A stretch of 64,000 nt of DNA from Caenorhabditis elegans. Its lineage: Eukaryota > Nematoda > Chromadorea > Rhabditida > Rhabditidae. The notes under the pieces were generated by a model, which had not been told where the DNA came from, did no database searches, and saw only the letters and a program-made list of their open reading frames with translations. Where the stretch lies: assembly GCF_000002985.6 (NCBI RefSeq), contig NC_003283.11, forward strand, positions 18,539,501-18,603,500, given 5' to 3'. The translations under genes and the position numbers were made by a program. Position 1 is the first letter of the stretch; every line of letters starts with the position of its first letter. Below, one piece after another: positions 53,299-64,000 of this stretch.

Positions 53299-56200
53299 AT
53301 GAAGGAGAAACACGAAAACTGGAGCCATCCGCTGGCTTTTTGGCTGTGGTAAGTTTTTTTTTACATTTTCTGAAATTTGGAAACAAAAATTGAAAAATAA
53401 AAAAAAATTCTTAAATTTTTTTTTTTTATTTTTGAATTTTTTTAAATAAGAAAGTCCATTTTCAATTTTTTTTGAACAAATTTTCTTCATAAATTTGAGT
53501 TTTGAAACAAAATTCAATTAGGAAATTCCAAAAAATTAAAAAAAATTGTTTTTAGAATTTAATTTTTTTTCCAAATTTTCAAAAAATTAAATCTTATAGC
53601 CGTTTGTCATTTAGAATTTCCTGTGTAAAAATGTCTGAAATTTAGATTTTTCAGCTACAAAATGTCTGAAATTTTAATTTTCCTGTGTAAAATTGTCTGA
53701 AATTTCAATTTTGCTATATAAAAATGCCTGAAATTTTGAATTTTCTAGGTAAAAATGTCTAAAAACTCGATTTTCCAATTTAAAAATATCTGACATTTTC
53801 CAATTTCCTATATGAAAATGTGTAAAATTTCAATTGTCCTGTGTAAAATGCAAAAAACTTTTTAAAAAAATATGAAAAAAATCCCAAAATTTTTCAGCGA
53901 CTGCGCAGCCATAATTCCCAACCCTGCAACCCAAAATTTTGCCAAAAATGATTTTTTGGACGGGCTTCTGATGTTAAATTTGATGAAGTTTATGTAAGTT
54001 TTCAAAAAAAATTTCAGAAAATTTTCAATTTATACATTTTCTTTTTCAGCAACCCACATTTTTCTGAAAATGAAAAAAATGGTCAGAGTCTGTACGAGGA
54101 ATTGTTGAATCAAATCAGCCAGTTTTACGAGGTAAGAATAATTGGAAAAAAAAATAATCTGAAAATTTGTGAATTTTAGAAAAATTTGGACCAAGTTATA
54201 GTGTGCAAAATGCCGGAAATATCGATTTTGGAGAGCTCCGGTGAAATTGATGGTGAGTACTTTGTTAAAATATCAAAAATTAGGTGAAAAGTTCAAAAAA
54301 TATATTTAAAACTTGACAGGAAATTCCGAAAAAAAAACATTTTTTTCAGCGAGAAGCTAAAATTTGAAACAATTTTCTTTTCATAATTTCTAATATTTGC
54401 TGAAATTGCTTAGAAACTATTTTCTGTTTTCTGGAATTTTTTGGACATTTCTAAAATTGTCTGGAAGTTTCTACAATTTTCTAAAACTCAAAAAAAAACA
54501 TTCATAAATTTTTGGGAAATTCTGAAACTTTTTGATAAATTCTGGAAAGTTTTGAGAATCTTCTAAAATAAAATGAAAAAAAGTTGGAAGTTTTTTAGAA
54601 TTTTCTTAGCTTTCTGAATTTTCTAAAGTTTTCTAAAATATTTTAAACTTTTCTAAAATTTTCTGAAACTCAATAAAACACTTTCGAAAGTTTTTGGGAC
54701 CTTTCTGAAAATTTTTAAAAAATTCTGAGAATTGTACACTTTTTTTGGAAAATTCTACAATTTTTTAAAATAAAAAAAAGCTTCAAATTGTTTCTTAAAA
54801 ATTTCTAACACTTTCTGGAATTTTCTAAACTTTCTGATTTTTTTAAAAATAATTTCTTTAAAATTTCTAAAATTTTTCAAAGTGTTCTACATTTTTCTGA
54901 AATTTTGAAATGTTTAGAGTTTCCTAAAACTTTTTGAAACTCAAAAAAAACTTTCGTAGACTTTTGGGAATTTTTTTGATATTTCTGAAAGTTTCTACAA
55001 TTGTCAAAAATAAAAAAAATTTAAAATTGTTTCTTAAAAATTTCTATCACTTCCTGGAATTTTCTAGAATTTTCTGAAATTTTATATAAATGTCTAGTTG
55101 TTTTCTGAATTTTTCTGAATTTTTACAGTCTATTTTTTCAGACATTTTGAAATTTTTGGGGTTTCTTAAAATTTACTGTATCTAAAAAAATTATGCAAGA
55201 CTTTCTGGAACTTCCATCAATTTTCTAGATTTTCCACACTTTCCCCGTCATCTGGGTGTCCCTTTTTCCTTTATCTCGTTCACCCAATCATACATATGTT
55301 CTTGATGACCTTCTCCTTGGTTCAAGACCCCCCCGCCAAAATAGTACAGTGATTCTGGAAAGACGCAGAGAAATTATGCAATTGTTGACAGTCACACATG
55401 TGTTCCGAAAGGGTGTATCCAGTAGTTATAGTGTATAGTTATGCGAAATGACATATCCCTTTGTGTTCTCACTTTTTTGAATCGATTTTTTTTGGGTCTA
55501 GAAATCTGGAATATCTAGTTATGATTTAGTTGTATATGTTGGTGGTAGTAATAGTATTAGTTGGTCAGCTTTGTCAGAAAGTTTTGGAACTGACTTTCTG
55601 TAGTTTTCAAATTTATCAAAATGTTCTAGAAATGCTGAAAATTTTTAGTTTAAAAATTGTTTTGGAAATTTTGAAATTCTGTAATTTTCTGAACATTTGT
55701 ATTTTTTTGGGAAATTGTTGCATTTTTCAAGTGACTGGGAAGTTTAAATTTCAGAATTTTTGAATGATTAAAATGTTCTGGTGAAATTAAAATTTTCTGG
55801 AAATTTCGAAATTTTGATTTTCTGAAAATTTTTAAACTCTGGAAAATTCAGATTTTTCTAAAATTTCTGAATTTGTAAGTTTTTCTTTCTTAAATTTGTT
55901 TAGAATTTATCTAGAATTTTTTGGAATTTTTTAAAGTTTTTTTGAAATGTTCTAGAAATTTTGTGGAATTTTCTAGAATTTTCTGGATTTTTCTGGTATT
56001 TCATATAAATTTTTTGGAATTTTTTGAAATTTTCGAATTTTTTTTGAATTTCGTGAATTTTTTTCTGAAGGTTTCTCAAAATTTCAGGTACATTTTTAGA
56101 ATTTTGGAAATTTTCTGGAATTCAACGGGATTTTCTTTAATTTTCTGAAATTTTCTGGAATTTTCTGGCATTTTCTGGAGTTTACTGAAATTTTCTGGAA

Positions 56201-59200
56201 ATTTCTAAATTTTACTGGGATTTTCAGGAATTTTCTGGATTTTTAAAATTTGTGTGGAGGTTTCTCAAATGTTCAGATATTTTTTGGAATTTTTTGGAAT
56301 TCACTGAAGTCTTTTTTTATTTTGAAATACTGAAAAATTTGAAATTTTAAAAATTTCTTTAATTTTACAAACTTGTGTATTTATGTTAAATTTTTGAACC
56401 TTTAATGTATTTTGGAAATTTTCTTTTTGCCTAATTTAATGGTTCTTCGAATATTTTAATATATTCTGGAAAAACTGAAATTTTCGGAGAAGTTTGAAAT
56501 TTTAGGGGTGCTGAATTTCTGAATATTTTCAAAATTTCAGAAATTTTCTAATATCATTGACATTCTCAAATATTCTGGAGAAATTTAATGCTCAGAATTT
56601 CTGAAATTATTAACTCTTGAAAATTTCAGACTTTCATTTTCTGCTTATCACAAAGTTTCGAATTTTGCAAAAATAAACTTCAATAAAAAATGTACATTTG
56701 CAAAATGTTCAAAAGATTGAAAAAAAAAATTTTTTTTTCAAAATTAAAAAAAAAAAACTCAAAAATCAAAATTTTCGTAATAATTCAAAATTCAATAATT
56801 CCTCCTATTGTTAAACAATTTCTGTGCACATTTTCATACCCCTTGTCGTGTGTTCTCATCTCTTATTGAAGGAGGGGTGCAGCAGCAGTTGGACAATGGG
56901 GGGGGGGGGGGAAGACACCCCCCAAGTCATCTCCCACCAAGTATTTGCATATTACACTGTACAAACATACCTCCCAACACATTTCATCCCTCTACACCAA
57001 GATTGTTCTCTTACCTATTCATATATTACCATATTTTTAACACGAGAAAAATTTGCGCGGGAATTTGAAATTTTTGGACGATTTTTAAAAGTTTTATTTT
57101 TTTTATTTATATTTTTCAAGATTTTTTAAATTGGGTTTTTGGAATTTTCGTTTTTTTTTAAAGTTTTTAGAGGTCAGCAGAATTTTGGAAAACTTTTCAA
57201 AAGATACTAGTATTGTTTAGAATTTTTTCAGAAGCTTTAACAGGTTACCAGAATTTTCGGAATTTTTCCAGAAGCTTTCAGAGGTCACCAGAAATTTCTG
57301 GATTTTTTTCAGAAAATTTTAGAGGTCACCAGCTTTTTTAGAATTTTTCCAGAAGTTGTTAGTGGTCACCAGAATTTTCTGGAATTTTTCCAGAAGATTT
57401 TAGGTAGTTTTAGTAGATTTTAGAGGCCCCGGGAGGGCTGGGAATTTTTTGGTTTTTTTGTTTTTTTTTTTGGTTTTTTGGGACCAAAAAAACCAAAAAA
57501 TCCAAAAAAAAACTGTTTACCGAGTCTAGTCTCGACTCGAGACTATTCTGTATTAAAATACATTAAAACATGTATTTTAACACAGTTGTGACGTCATAAA
57601 TGTATTTTAATACATTTTGCAACATTACTTGAATAACCCCATTAAAAATCAACTTAAGCGTAAAAAATTTTTTGGTTTTTTTGGTTTTTCAAAAACTTCA
57701 ATTTTTTGTTTTTTGTTTTTTGGCCCAAAATTTTTTTTTGGTCCCAGCCCTGGAGTTTACCAGTGTTTTCTGGAAAATTCCAAAATTTTTAAGAGGTCAC
57801 CAGAATTTTTAGAATTTTTTTCAGAAGATTTCAAAGGTCACCAGAATTTTTTGGAATTTTTCTCAAATTTTCTACATATTCCTCAATTTTTCTGAAATTA
57901 TAAAAAAAAATTTCTGGAACGTTTCTGCGATTTCTGAATTTTTCTTGATTTTTAAAAGGTTTTTTTGAGATTTTAAGAAATTTTAAAAAAAATTACAAAC
58001 TCTTTTCCCACATTTTTGGAGTATTTTTTTTTCAGAATTCTCGGTTTTTTTTCCAGAATAAAAAAATCTTTTTTTTTTAGAAAATAAAAAGAAATTGGAA
58101 ATTTTTAGTTTTCAAAATTTAGTTTTCTAAATCGGTATAAAATTGTCGAAAAACCCACTAAATTCTGCCCATCTGCTATCCAATTTCCATAATCGACTAC
58201 TCCAACCCATCCAAAAATGTCCATTTTCCTGATGAATTAGCCTCGATTTTTCAATTTACTGTAGCAACAATTTTGTTCAGTGGCTCCACATACGTTCAAA
58301 AATTGTTCAACATTTTTTTCAAATGACAACAATTTGAAAAAAAAATTATTTTAGGAATTTGTAGGATTTTTTTCTTTTTTCTCTCTTCCTAAGCCTGAGC
58401 TTACGCCTAAGCCTAAGCCTACGTCTAAGCCTACCCCTAAGCCTAAGCCTAAGCCTAAGCCCGAGCCTAAGCCTAAGTCTAAGCCTGAGCCTAAGCCTAA
58501 GCCTAAGCCTGAGCCTGAGCCTGAGCCCAAGCCTAAGCCTAAGCCTAAGCCTAAATTTTCGAAAATTCAAAAAAAAACCCAAATTAAAAATTTGCCAAAA
58601 ACAAAGCCAAGAAATGGGCGGGGCTAGGAATTGCAGTTACCGGAGAAACAGATTCCGGGAATTTTTTTTTCTCAAAAAATCTGGTTTTTCTCGAATTTTA
58701 TTGACACTGGTAGTAAATATAATTCTGTGGGTCGTCGTCCCCCCGGACTGGGAACACCTGCGTTTTCCTTCTATTCTTACACTAGCATATGTTTTAAACT
58801 TCAGTGCTTCTTCCCCCCCCCAAATATCCCTTTGGCTCTACCGATTCCTTTCTATCTTATGCTTTTCCGAATTTTCCGAATGTTCACGGAAAGATATTGG
58901 AATTTTTGTGTACCTTTTTCAAATTTTTGTGTACTTTTTTGTGTACTAAAATAGCCTGAAATTTTCAATTTCCCATGTAAAAATGCCTGAAATTTCGAAA
59001 TTTCTATGGAAAAATGCCTGATTTTTCATATTTCCTACTTAAAAAGTCTAAAATTTCAAATTTTATGTGTAAAAATTCCTGAAATTTTGCGATTTCTACT
59101 TTAAAATGCCTTCAAAATTTCGCAAAAATATATTCACATATTTCCAAAAAATCTTTTTTTTTTTTTTGCAAACTTCCCTCCAAAACTTATCCCGGTGCCA

Positions 59201-62200
59201 ATCACTATTTCCCACAGCCTCTTATGACAAGTTTTCCGTGATAATATGCAAATATTTGTGCACCAATTGTGCTCCGCGGTGCTCTCGCCGAGGCAAAAAT
59301 GCTCCGAGAGCATCGGAAATTCCGAGAGAGCCTATCACACTTTTTTGTGATAAATTTTTTTTTCGTGTTTTGGTTTTTTAGGGTGAAATTAACTTTTGAA
59401 GCTTGTAATTTGATACATTTTCAACTTTTTTCAAAATAAATTCAAAATATTCAGACACTTTTTTACAGCAGAATTTTGAAATTTTAGGCATTTTTACATA
59501 GGAAATTCAGAATTTTAGGCATTTTTACGTTGAAAATCCAAAGTTTCAGGCATTTTTACATAGGAAATTCAGAATTTTAGGCATTTTTTCATTGGAAATA
59601 TGAAATGTTAAACATTTTTACGTAAATTTGACAAAAATTGAAAATTTGTTTTAAAAAAACCACCCGGGAGACGTCCGCTGCACAATTTTTCGAAAAATTT
59701 TGGACGCCAACCCGGCAGGTGTCGGCTGCTGAAACTATAGCCACCCGTGAGACGTCGGCCGCTAAGAAGCCAACAACTTTGCATAACACTTTTGAATTGG
59801 AAATTTCTGAATTTTTTTTTGCAACTTATAAACTTTTTAATGAAAACTGTCAAAAATTATTTTTAGAAAATTTTCAATGGAATTTTTGAAACAATTTAGG
59901 GAAAAATTTCAAACAGTTTTACATAGGAAATTTGAAATTTTTGAGATTTTTACATAGGAAATTCGAAATTTCAGACATTTTTATATAGGAAATTTTAAAT
60001 TTTAGGCATTTTTAAGTAGGAAAGTCTAATTTTTAGATATTTTTACACAATTTTTCACTGAAAAATTGAATTTTTTGTTAGTTTTCTCTAGTTTTTCCCA
60101 ACATTTCCCAATTTTTTTCCGTTGCGAATTAATGTTCCCATAGTCAAGTAGTTTCTATACGGGGATTATCACCAATAATCCATCCCGCGTTCTTATTCAA
60201 TTTGTTCAATTTCTCATACTTATCAGCCGGTTTTTCGCAGAATTTTCGGGCCGTTCCGCCCGAAAATTTGATTGTGGAATGAAATTGATAGCGGGGTATT
60301 TGCACAAGTACTCACGTACTTTTCACGTTTTTCCGGTTACTAATAATGATTTGAGTGAGTGATTTGATTAAGAAATTGGCTCTCTGATTTTTCTGATTTT
60401 TTCCCGATTTTTCTTGGATTTTTGAAAAGTAGTTTTCTAGGTTTGTAGCGCATTTTTGAGTTGTATAACAGTTGAAAAATTACATTTTTTGTTTTCTAAA
60501 ATCAAAAAATTCCAAAAATTTGCATTTTGAATTTTCTTGAATTTTCTAGAATTTTTTTGGAGGTTTTTTGAAATTTTCTGGATGCTTCTAGAACATTTCT
60601 AAAATTGTTAAAAAATTAAAAAATGTTTGTGAAGGTTATCAAACAACTCTGGAAGCTTCTGGAATTTTTCTAAAATTTTAAAATTTTTTTTGGAAATTTT
60701 ATGTGTTTTTTTTTGTTTTTCACTTTTTTTCAAATTGTATGAAAACTTCTGGAATTTACCTGGATTGTCTTGGAATGTTCTGAAATATTTCGGAGCATTT
60801 TTATAGTAGCTGTGATATTCTAAAATATTTTTGTCTGACATTTTTATAATTTTAGAAATTTTCATTTAGAAAAATCGAAATTTCATACACTTTTACATAG
60901 GAAAATCGGAATTTCAGATATTTTTACATGAGAAAATCAAAATTTCTGACATTTTAACATAGAAAATGTGAAATTTTAGGCATTTTTACGTAGGAAAGTC
61001 TAATCTTTAGATATTTTTACACAATTTTTCACTGAAAAATTGAATTTTGGAAAACCGAAATTTCTGACATTTTTACATAGGAAAATCGAAATTTCAGACA
61101 TTTTTATTTAGGAAAATCGAAGTTTCAGACATTTTTAAATAGGAAAATCGAAATTTCAGGCATTTTTACGTAGGAAAATTGAAATTTCAGACATTTTTAC
61201 AGAGGAAAATCAAAATTTTAAACATTTTTACATAGGAAATTCAACATTTTAGGCATTTTTAAGAAGGAAAGTCTAATTTTTAGATATTTTTACACAATTT
61301 TTCACTGAAAAAGCGAATATTTTGTTAGTTTTCTCTAGTTTTTCCCAAAATTGTTTTTCAGACATTTTTACATAGAAATATAAAAAAAAACGTTTCTAAA
61401 AAAATTTTTAATTTTTTGTAGCACCTTCTAGGACTTTCTGAAAATTTTCAGTTTTTTCAAAACTTTCCTAAGAGCTGTTCTTAACTTTCTATCACTTCCC
61501 AGAACATTGTTGAACTTTCTAAAATTTTCTGTACATTTCTAAACCGTTTTAAAAGTTTTTGAAACTTTCTCAAGTTTTTCTGGATTTTCCGAAAATGTTC
61601 ACAAATTTTTGAAATATTAATTTCCCCTAATTTCCAACAATTTTTTTCCAGAAATCACATTTGAAGAGCTAAAAAAGCTCCTACTCCTACTACTCGGTTG
61701 CGCAATTCAAAGTGACCATAAAAAAGTTTTTGTGGACCGAATCACCGGTTTCGATCAGACCATTCAAGCCGAATTGGCTGCCTGCATACAAAAATTGACG
61801 GAATCCGACGAGATTGTGCAGAATTTGGAGGATTTTGAGCGCAGGAAAATGAAGGAAACGGATGAAGTTGGCGGAGGAGGAGGCAGTATTGAGGATGTGG
61901 TGAGTTGAATTTTTTTTTTCGGATTTTTTAGAATTTTCTGGAATAAGGATTTTTTGACATAACCTTGATAGAATTTTCTGGATTATTTTTTTGAGTTTTC
62001 TAGAATTTTCTAAAAAAAGTTAGAAGTTTTTGGAAAACTTTTAGAATTTTCTGGATTTTTTTTTTAATTTTTGACATAACCAGAAATTGTATAAAATTTT
62101 CCAATTTTTTTCAGTTTTCTAGACATTTATAGTGAAAACATTTATAGGTGTTTTGAAAATTTTTCGGAAATTTCTTTTGAAAAATTTCGAATTTTTTTAA

Positions 62201-64000
62201 ATTCCGTATAAAATGATTTTTTTTCAGAATTTTTTGCATTTTCTTGAGTTTACTAGGGCCTTCTGAAACGTTTAGAAGTTTTTTGAAAATTTTTAGAATT
62301 CCCTGAATTTTTCAGAATTTTCTAGAACTTTCTGGAATTTTCAAAATAATTTTTAAAATAAATTTCCAATTTTTTTTTTGAATTTTTAAAAAATTTTCTG
62401 GAATATAGGCAGGAAATCAAATTTTTCGCATTTGAAATGTATAAAAATAATTCTGGAATTTTCTGCAACTTTGTGGCTATTTTTAGAAATTTTTAAAATT
62501 TTTTGGATTTTCTATACTCATTGTCAATTGAATTTTTTTTTTAATTTTCAAATTTTCAACTTTAAACACAATTTAAAGTTGCCTAAAACTCGAAATCTTA
62601 TAATTTTCCGTTTCAGGATAGCGATGATATGGAGAGCTCAACGACGAGTAGCTCCAATGGGGAAATCGCTATAAAGCAGCAGGATCAGAGCTTTTTGAGT
62701 AGGTTTTTAACCTAAAAGTTATATTTTTTCACTTAAAAAAATTTTAAACTGAAAATTTTTAACTTTGTTTTATAGTGAGCCGCTCGACCTCTCCAACCTC
62801 GGAACTACGTCACCAGACCCTTCAAATTGCAAATTTACAGCATGAAATGAGGCAAATGAGGACACAGGCGTGAGTTTAATTTTTGAAATTTTTTTAAATA
62901 TAAATATTATACAGAAATTCATTTTTTAGAATTAAAAAAAAATTTAAAAAATCTCGAAATTTGGTTAAAAACCAAGGTTTTTATTGTTTTCTCTTTAGAG
63001 CGCACTTTCTCCGTTCAAAAATTATTTTATCAAAAAAATGTTAACTGACATATTGTAAAACTTAAAATTTCACATATTTTACATTTTGAAAATCCTAAAA
63101 ATCTCAAAAATTGACTAATCTATTGCAATTTGAAATTTAAAAAAATTTTTGAATTTTTTTTTTTTAAATTCACTTTTTTTGAAAACTCAAAAAAAATTTT
63201 TTTTTCAAAATTCAAATTAAATTTTTATGAAAAATACTTAAAGTTATATTTTTTCTAAAATTTATTCACAAAACTAGTAGTCAAAATAAACACTTTGAAA
63301 AAATTTCAACAAAATTTTCCAAATTTCCAGAGAAAACCGCGACGAAGAATGCCAAAAGCTGGAGCTCGACAACGAGGAAAAAGCTCAAAAAATTAAAATT
63401 TTGGAAAATGAGCGTCTAAAACTAGTAGATTTCAAGAAAAAATGGAAATCGGTGAACGATGACCTCCAGGAGGCAAACTGCAAAATTGAAAAGCTCCAAA
63501 ATTTGGTCGGAATCGAGAAAAAGTACAGAGAAGCTAGAGATGGCAAAGAGTTGTACAAGTCTAAGTACGATGTAAGTTTGCCTAGAATTTTTGCGAATTG
63601 GAGAGAAAAATATTAAAATCTTTGTGGGCGGGACCTACTACGCCCCGCCCAGTTCTTGGAATTTTTTCGAATTTCTTTTCTTCTAACGATAATTTCAAAA
63701 GCTATCGTATTTTTCAAATATTTTTTTAAGACGAGAAAAAACCATTTTTGGGGCGTGGTCTGTTAAACTCCGCCCTTTTTCTATAATTTTGAATTTTGGC
63801 CAATTCGGAAAAAAATTGAAAATGATTTTTTTATTTTATAAAAAAAAAATTTTTTTTTTTCAAAAACTGGTTTCCTTTCAGACCACGCCCATTTTGGGGG
63901 CGGGGCCATTTTTTTCGAATTTCATTTTTTCGAAATTATTTTTTTTTTAATTTTGAAATATTTTTTCAGATCGTCGTAAAAAAGAATCTAGAAATGGAAG
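53299..64000 (+). CDS. grdn-1: Girdin/HOOK-related coiled-coil protein, N-terminal part (runs off window)
   Basis: Orthologue of the girdin/Daple (CCDC88) family: a large cytoplasmic scaffold linking microtubule/centrosome and ciliary structures with actin and G-protein signalling. Exons: 53299-53348, 53898-53993, 54050-54131, 54180-54252, 61652-61899, 62617-62698, 62776-62869, 63331-63571 and 63970 onward; all phases close (332 codons so far). Residues 1-155 form the Hook-type calponin-homology-like domain: [27 protein letters not shown], then the signature [13 protein letters not shown] and [18 protein letters not shown] glycine/serine-rich linker (GGGGGS, SSTTSSS) follows, then a coiled coil from [14 protein letters not shown], rich in E, K and L. 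The ATG at 53299 is chosen because the codons before it in that exon hit stops. Intron 54253-61651 is 7.4 kb. The symbol is recalled from C. elegans. Confidence 0.88.
54260..55235. repeat. TTTTCTGGAA/TTCTAAAATT low-complexity in girdin intron 4
   Basis: Roughly 10-bp periodic TTTCTGGAATTTTCTAAA segments, related to the TTCCAGAAAA arrays at 28000-29500. No exon is seen. Confidence 0.6.
55240..55460. promoter_or_regulatory. Candidate regulatory island in girdin intron (I)
   Basis: Non-repetitive mixed DNA: CCCAATCATACATATG, CCCCCCCGCC and the E-box palindrome ACACATGTGT (55394-55403). Bordered by TTCTGGAA repeats on both sides. Confidence 0.35.
55500..56700. repeat. TTTTCTGGAATTTTCTGGA low-complexity
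   Basis: Long stretch of TTTTCTGGAAT-type repeats, most regular at 55900-56250. Reading frames here are by-products. Confidence 0.6.
56800..57010. promoter_or_regulatory. Candidate regulatory island in girdin intron (II)
   Basis: Non-repetitive DNA with GCAGCAGCAGTTGG, a 14-G run (56898-56911) and the octamer ATTTGCAT (56943-56950), a POU-type site. Confidence 0.35.
57130..57432. repeat. GAGGTCACCAGAATTTTCTGGAATTTTTCCAGAAG repeats
   Basis: About six copies of a ~60-bp unit containing AGAGGTCACCAGAATTTT and TTTTTCCAGAAG. They continue after the inserted element at 57755-57870, so the element at 57434-57751 interrupts an older array. Confidence 0.7.
57434..57751. mobile_element. 318-bp inverted-repeat element (MITE-like) inserted in a repeat array
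   Basis: Perfect 10-bp terminal inverted repeats AGGGCTGGGA (57434-57443) and TCCCAGCCCT (57742-57751). The interior has GGTTTTTTGG blocks, GTCTCGACTCGAGAC, paired TGTATTTTAA segments and a TGACGTCA. There is no reading frame for a transposase. The family is not identified and a target-site duplication is not clear. Confidence 0.6.
57760..58387. other. Girdin intron, AT-rich, no gene seen
   Basis: Remaining GGTCACCAGAATTTT copies to about 57870, then AT-rich DNA; 58150-58310 is non-repetitive (ACTCCAACCCATCC). Confidence 0.45.
58388..58554 (-). repeat. Interstitial telomere-like array (GCCTAA)n in girdin intron
   Basis: GCCTAA with CCTGAGCC and CCTACGTC variants. Confidence 0.9.
58600..59440. 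promoter_or_regulatory. Candidate regulatory islands in girdin intron (III), split by a short repeat block
   Basis: 58600-58920 and 59185-59345 are non-repetitive; 58950-59110 is the ACATAGGAAA-type repeat. The second island has the octamer ATGCAAAT (59246-59253) and a stem GCTCTCG/CGAGAGC (59281-59311). Confidence 0.35.
59440..60060. repeat. TTTTTACATAGGAAATTC repeats with minisatellite remnants
   Basis: ~33-bp family repeats. 59660-59775 contains CACCCGGGAGACGTCCGCTG, AACCCGGCAGGTGTCGGCTGC and GAGACGTCGGCCGCTAAG, two to three diverged units of the 33-bp minisatellite at 38398-38815, 21 kb away. Confidence 0.7.
60110..60370. promoter_or_regulatory. Candidate regulatory island in girdin intron (IV) with 11-bp stem-loop
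   Basis: Non-repetitive DNA including ACGGGGATTATCACC and the perfect stem AATTTTCGGGC - CGTTCC - GCCCGAAAATT (60241-60268), followed by CTCACGTACTTTTCACG. Confidence 0.35.
60520..61645. repeat. TTCTGGAA and ACATAGGAAAATCGAAATTTCAGACA repeats before girdin exon 5
   Basis: 60530-60800 has TTCTGGAA-type repeats. 60870-61370 has regular ~33-bp TTTTTACATAGGAAAATCG units. 61380-61640 is AT-rich to the acceptor at 61650. Confidence 0.7.
61900..62616. other. Girdin intron 5, AT-rich
   Basis: TTTTCTGGAATTTT-like low-complexity DNA; no gene or identified repeat. Confidence 0.5.
62870..63330. other. Girdin intron 7, AT-rich
   Basis: A/T homopolymer-rich DNA with no recognised element. Confidence 0.5.
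63572..63969. other. Girdin intron 8 with GC-box inverted repeat
   Basis: GGGCGTGGTCTG (63751-63762) and CAGACCACGCCC (63879-63890) are perfect 12-bp inverted repeats. Additional GGGCGGGAC and GGGGGCGGGGCC motifs lie alongside. The acceptor used is at 63968; TTTCCTTTCAG at 63880 is a decoy leading to a stop-containing frame. Confidence 0.5.

Overview
The window is nuclear DNA of a Caenorhabditis nematode, almost certainly C. elegans. It is AT-rich, with short exons, AG|GTAAGT-type donors and TTTTCAG acceptors. It carries many interstitial copies of TTAGGC, the C. elegans telomere unit, and its gene families (ttr, a serpentine receptor, a girdin orthologue) are worm-typical. From memory, the gene order (INTS5, cathepsin, three ttr genes, receptor, PLD3-like, girdin) fits clone Y51A2D of chromosome V. 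That placement is recall, not something computed here.

Layout. 1-9524 (+): the 3' half of the Integrator subunit gene ints-5, its exons separated by introns full of a ~305-bp repeat family, a composite mobile-element island (4965-6545) and a triplicated 428-bp A/T-periodic block. 10552-14346 (-): a papain-family cysteine protease, convergent with ints-5. 15961-20775: three transthyretin-like genes. The first two are head to head across a 234-bp GATA-rich promoter and form the core of a ~4-kb inverted duplication. The third faces the second tail to tail. 23156-25381 (-): a seven-transmembrane chemoreceptor, probably class srg, with a 1.1-kb intron built of a repeat that reads as an AGGTCA-type receptor element. 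26150-32330 has no convincing gene: outward-facing telomere-like arrays, a 2.4-kb fold-back element filled with heat-shock-element-like TTC/GAA arrays, and palindromic elements. 32338-33429 (+): a small membrane protein with a PPPPY motif. 33648-37949 (-): a PLD3/PLD4-type phospholipase D family protein with GATA sites upstream. 38260-43160: minisatellites, dispersed repeats and more telomere-like DNA. 43169-43387 (+): a 54-residue secreted cysteine-rich peptide. 43560-53250: repeats interrupted by non-repetitive islands. 53299-64000 (+): the 5' part of girdin (grdn-1), with a Hook-type N-terminal domain, a 7.4-kb intron holding several candidate regulatory islands, and the start of the coiled coil; it continues past the window.

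The genes are not one pathway: they cover snRNA processing and transcription control, extracellular or lysosomal proteolysis, secreted lipid- or hormone-binding-like proteins, chemosensation, endolysosomal PLD, and centrosome/cilium/actin scaffolding. No spacing typical of a worm operon (about 100 bp, same strand) is seen. Gene models were built by hand from splice signals and frame arithmetic. All multi-exon models close exactly in phase except one ints-5 exon, which is discussed.
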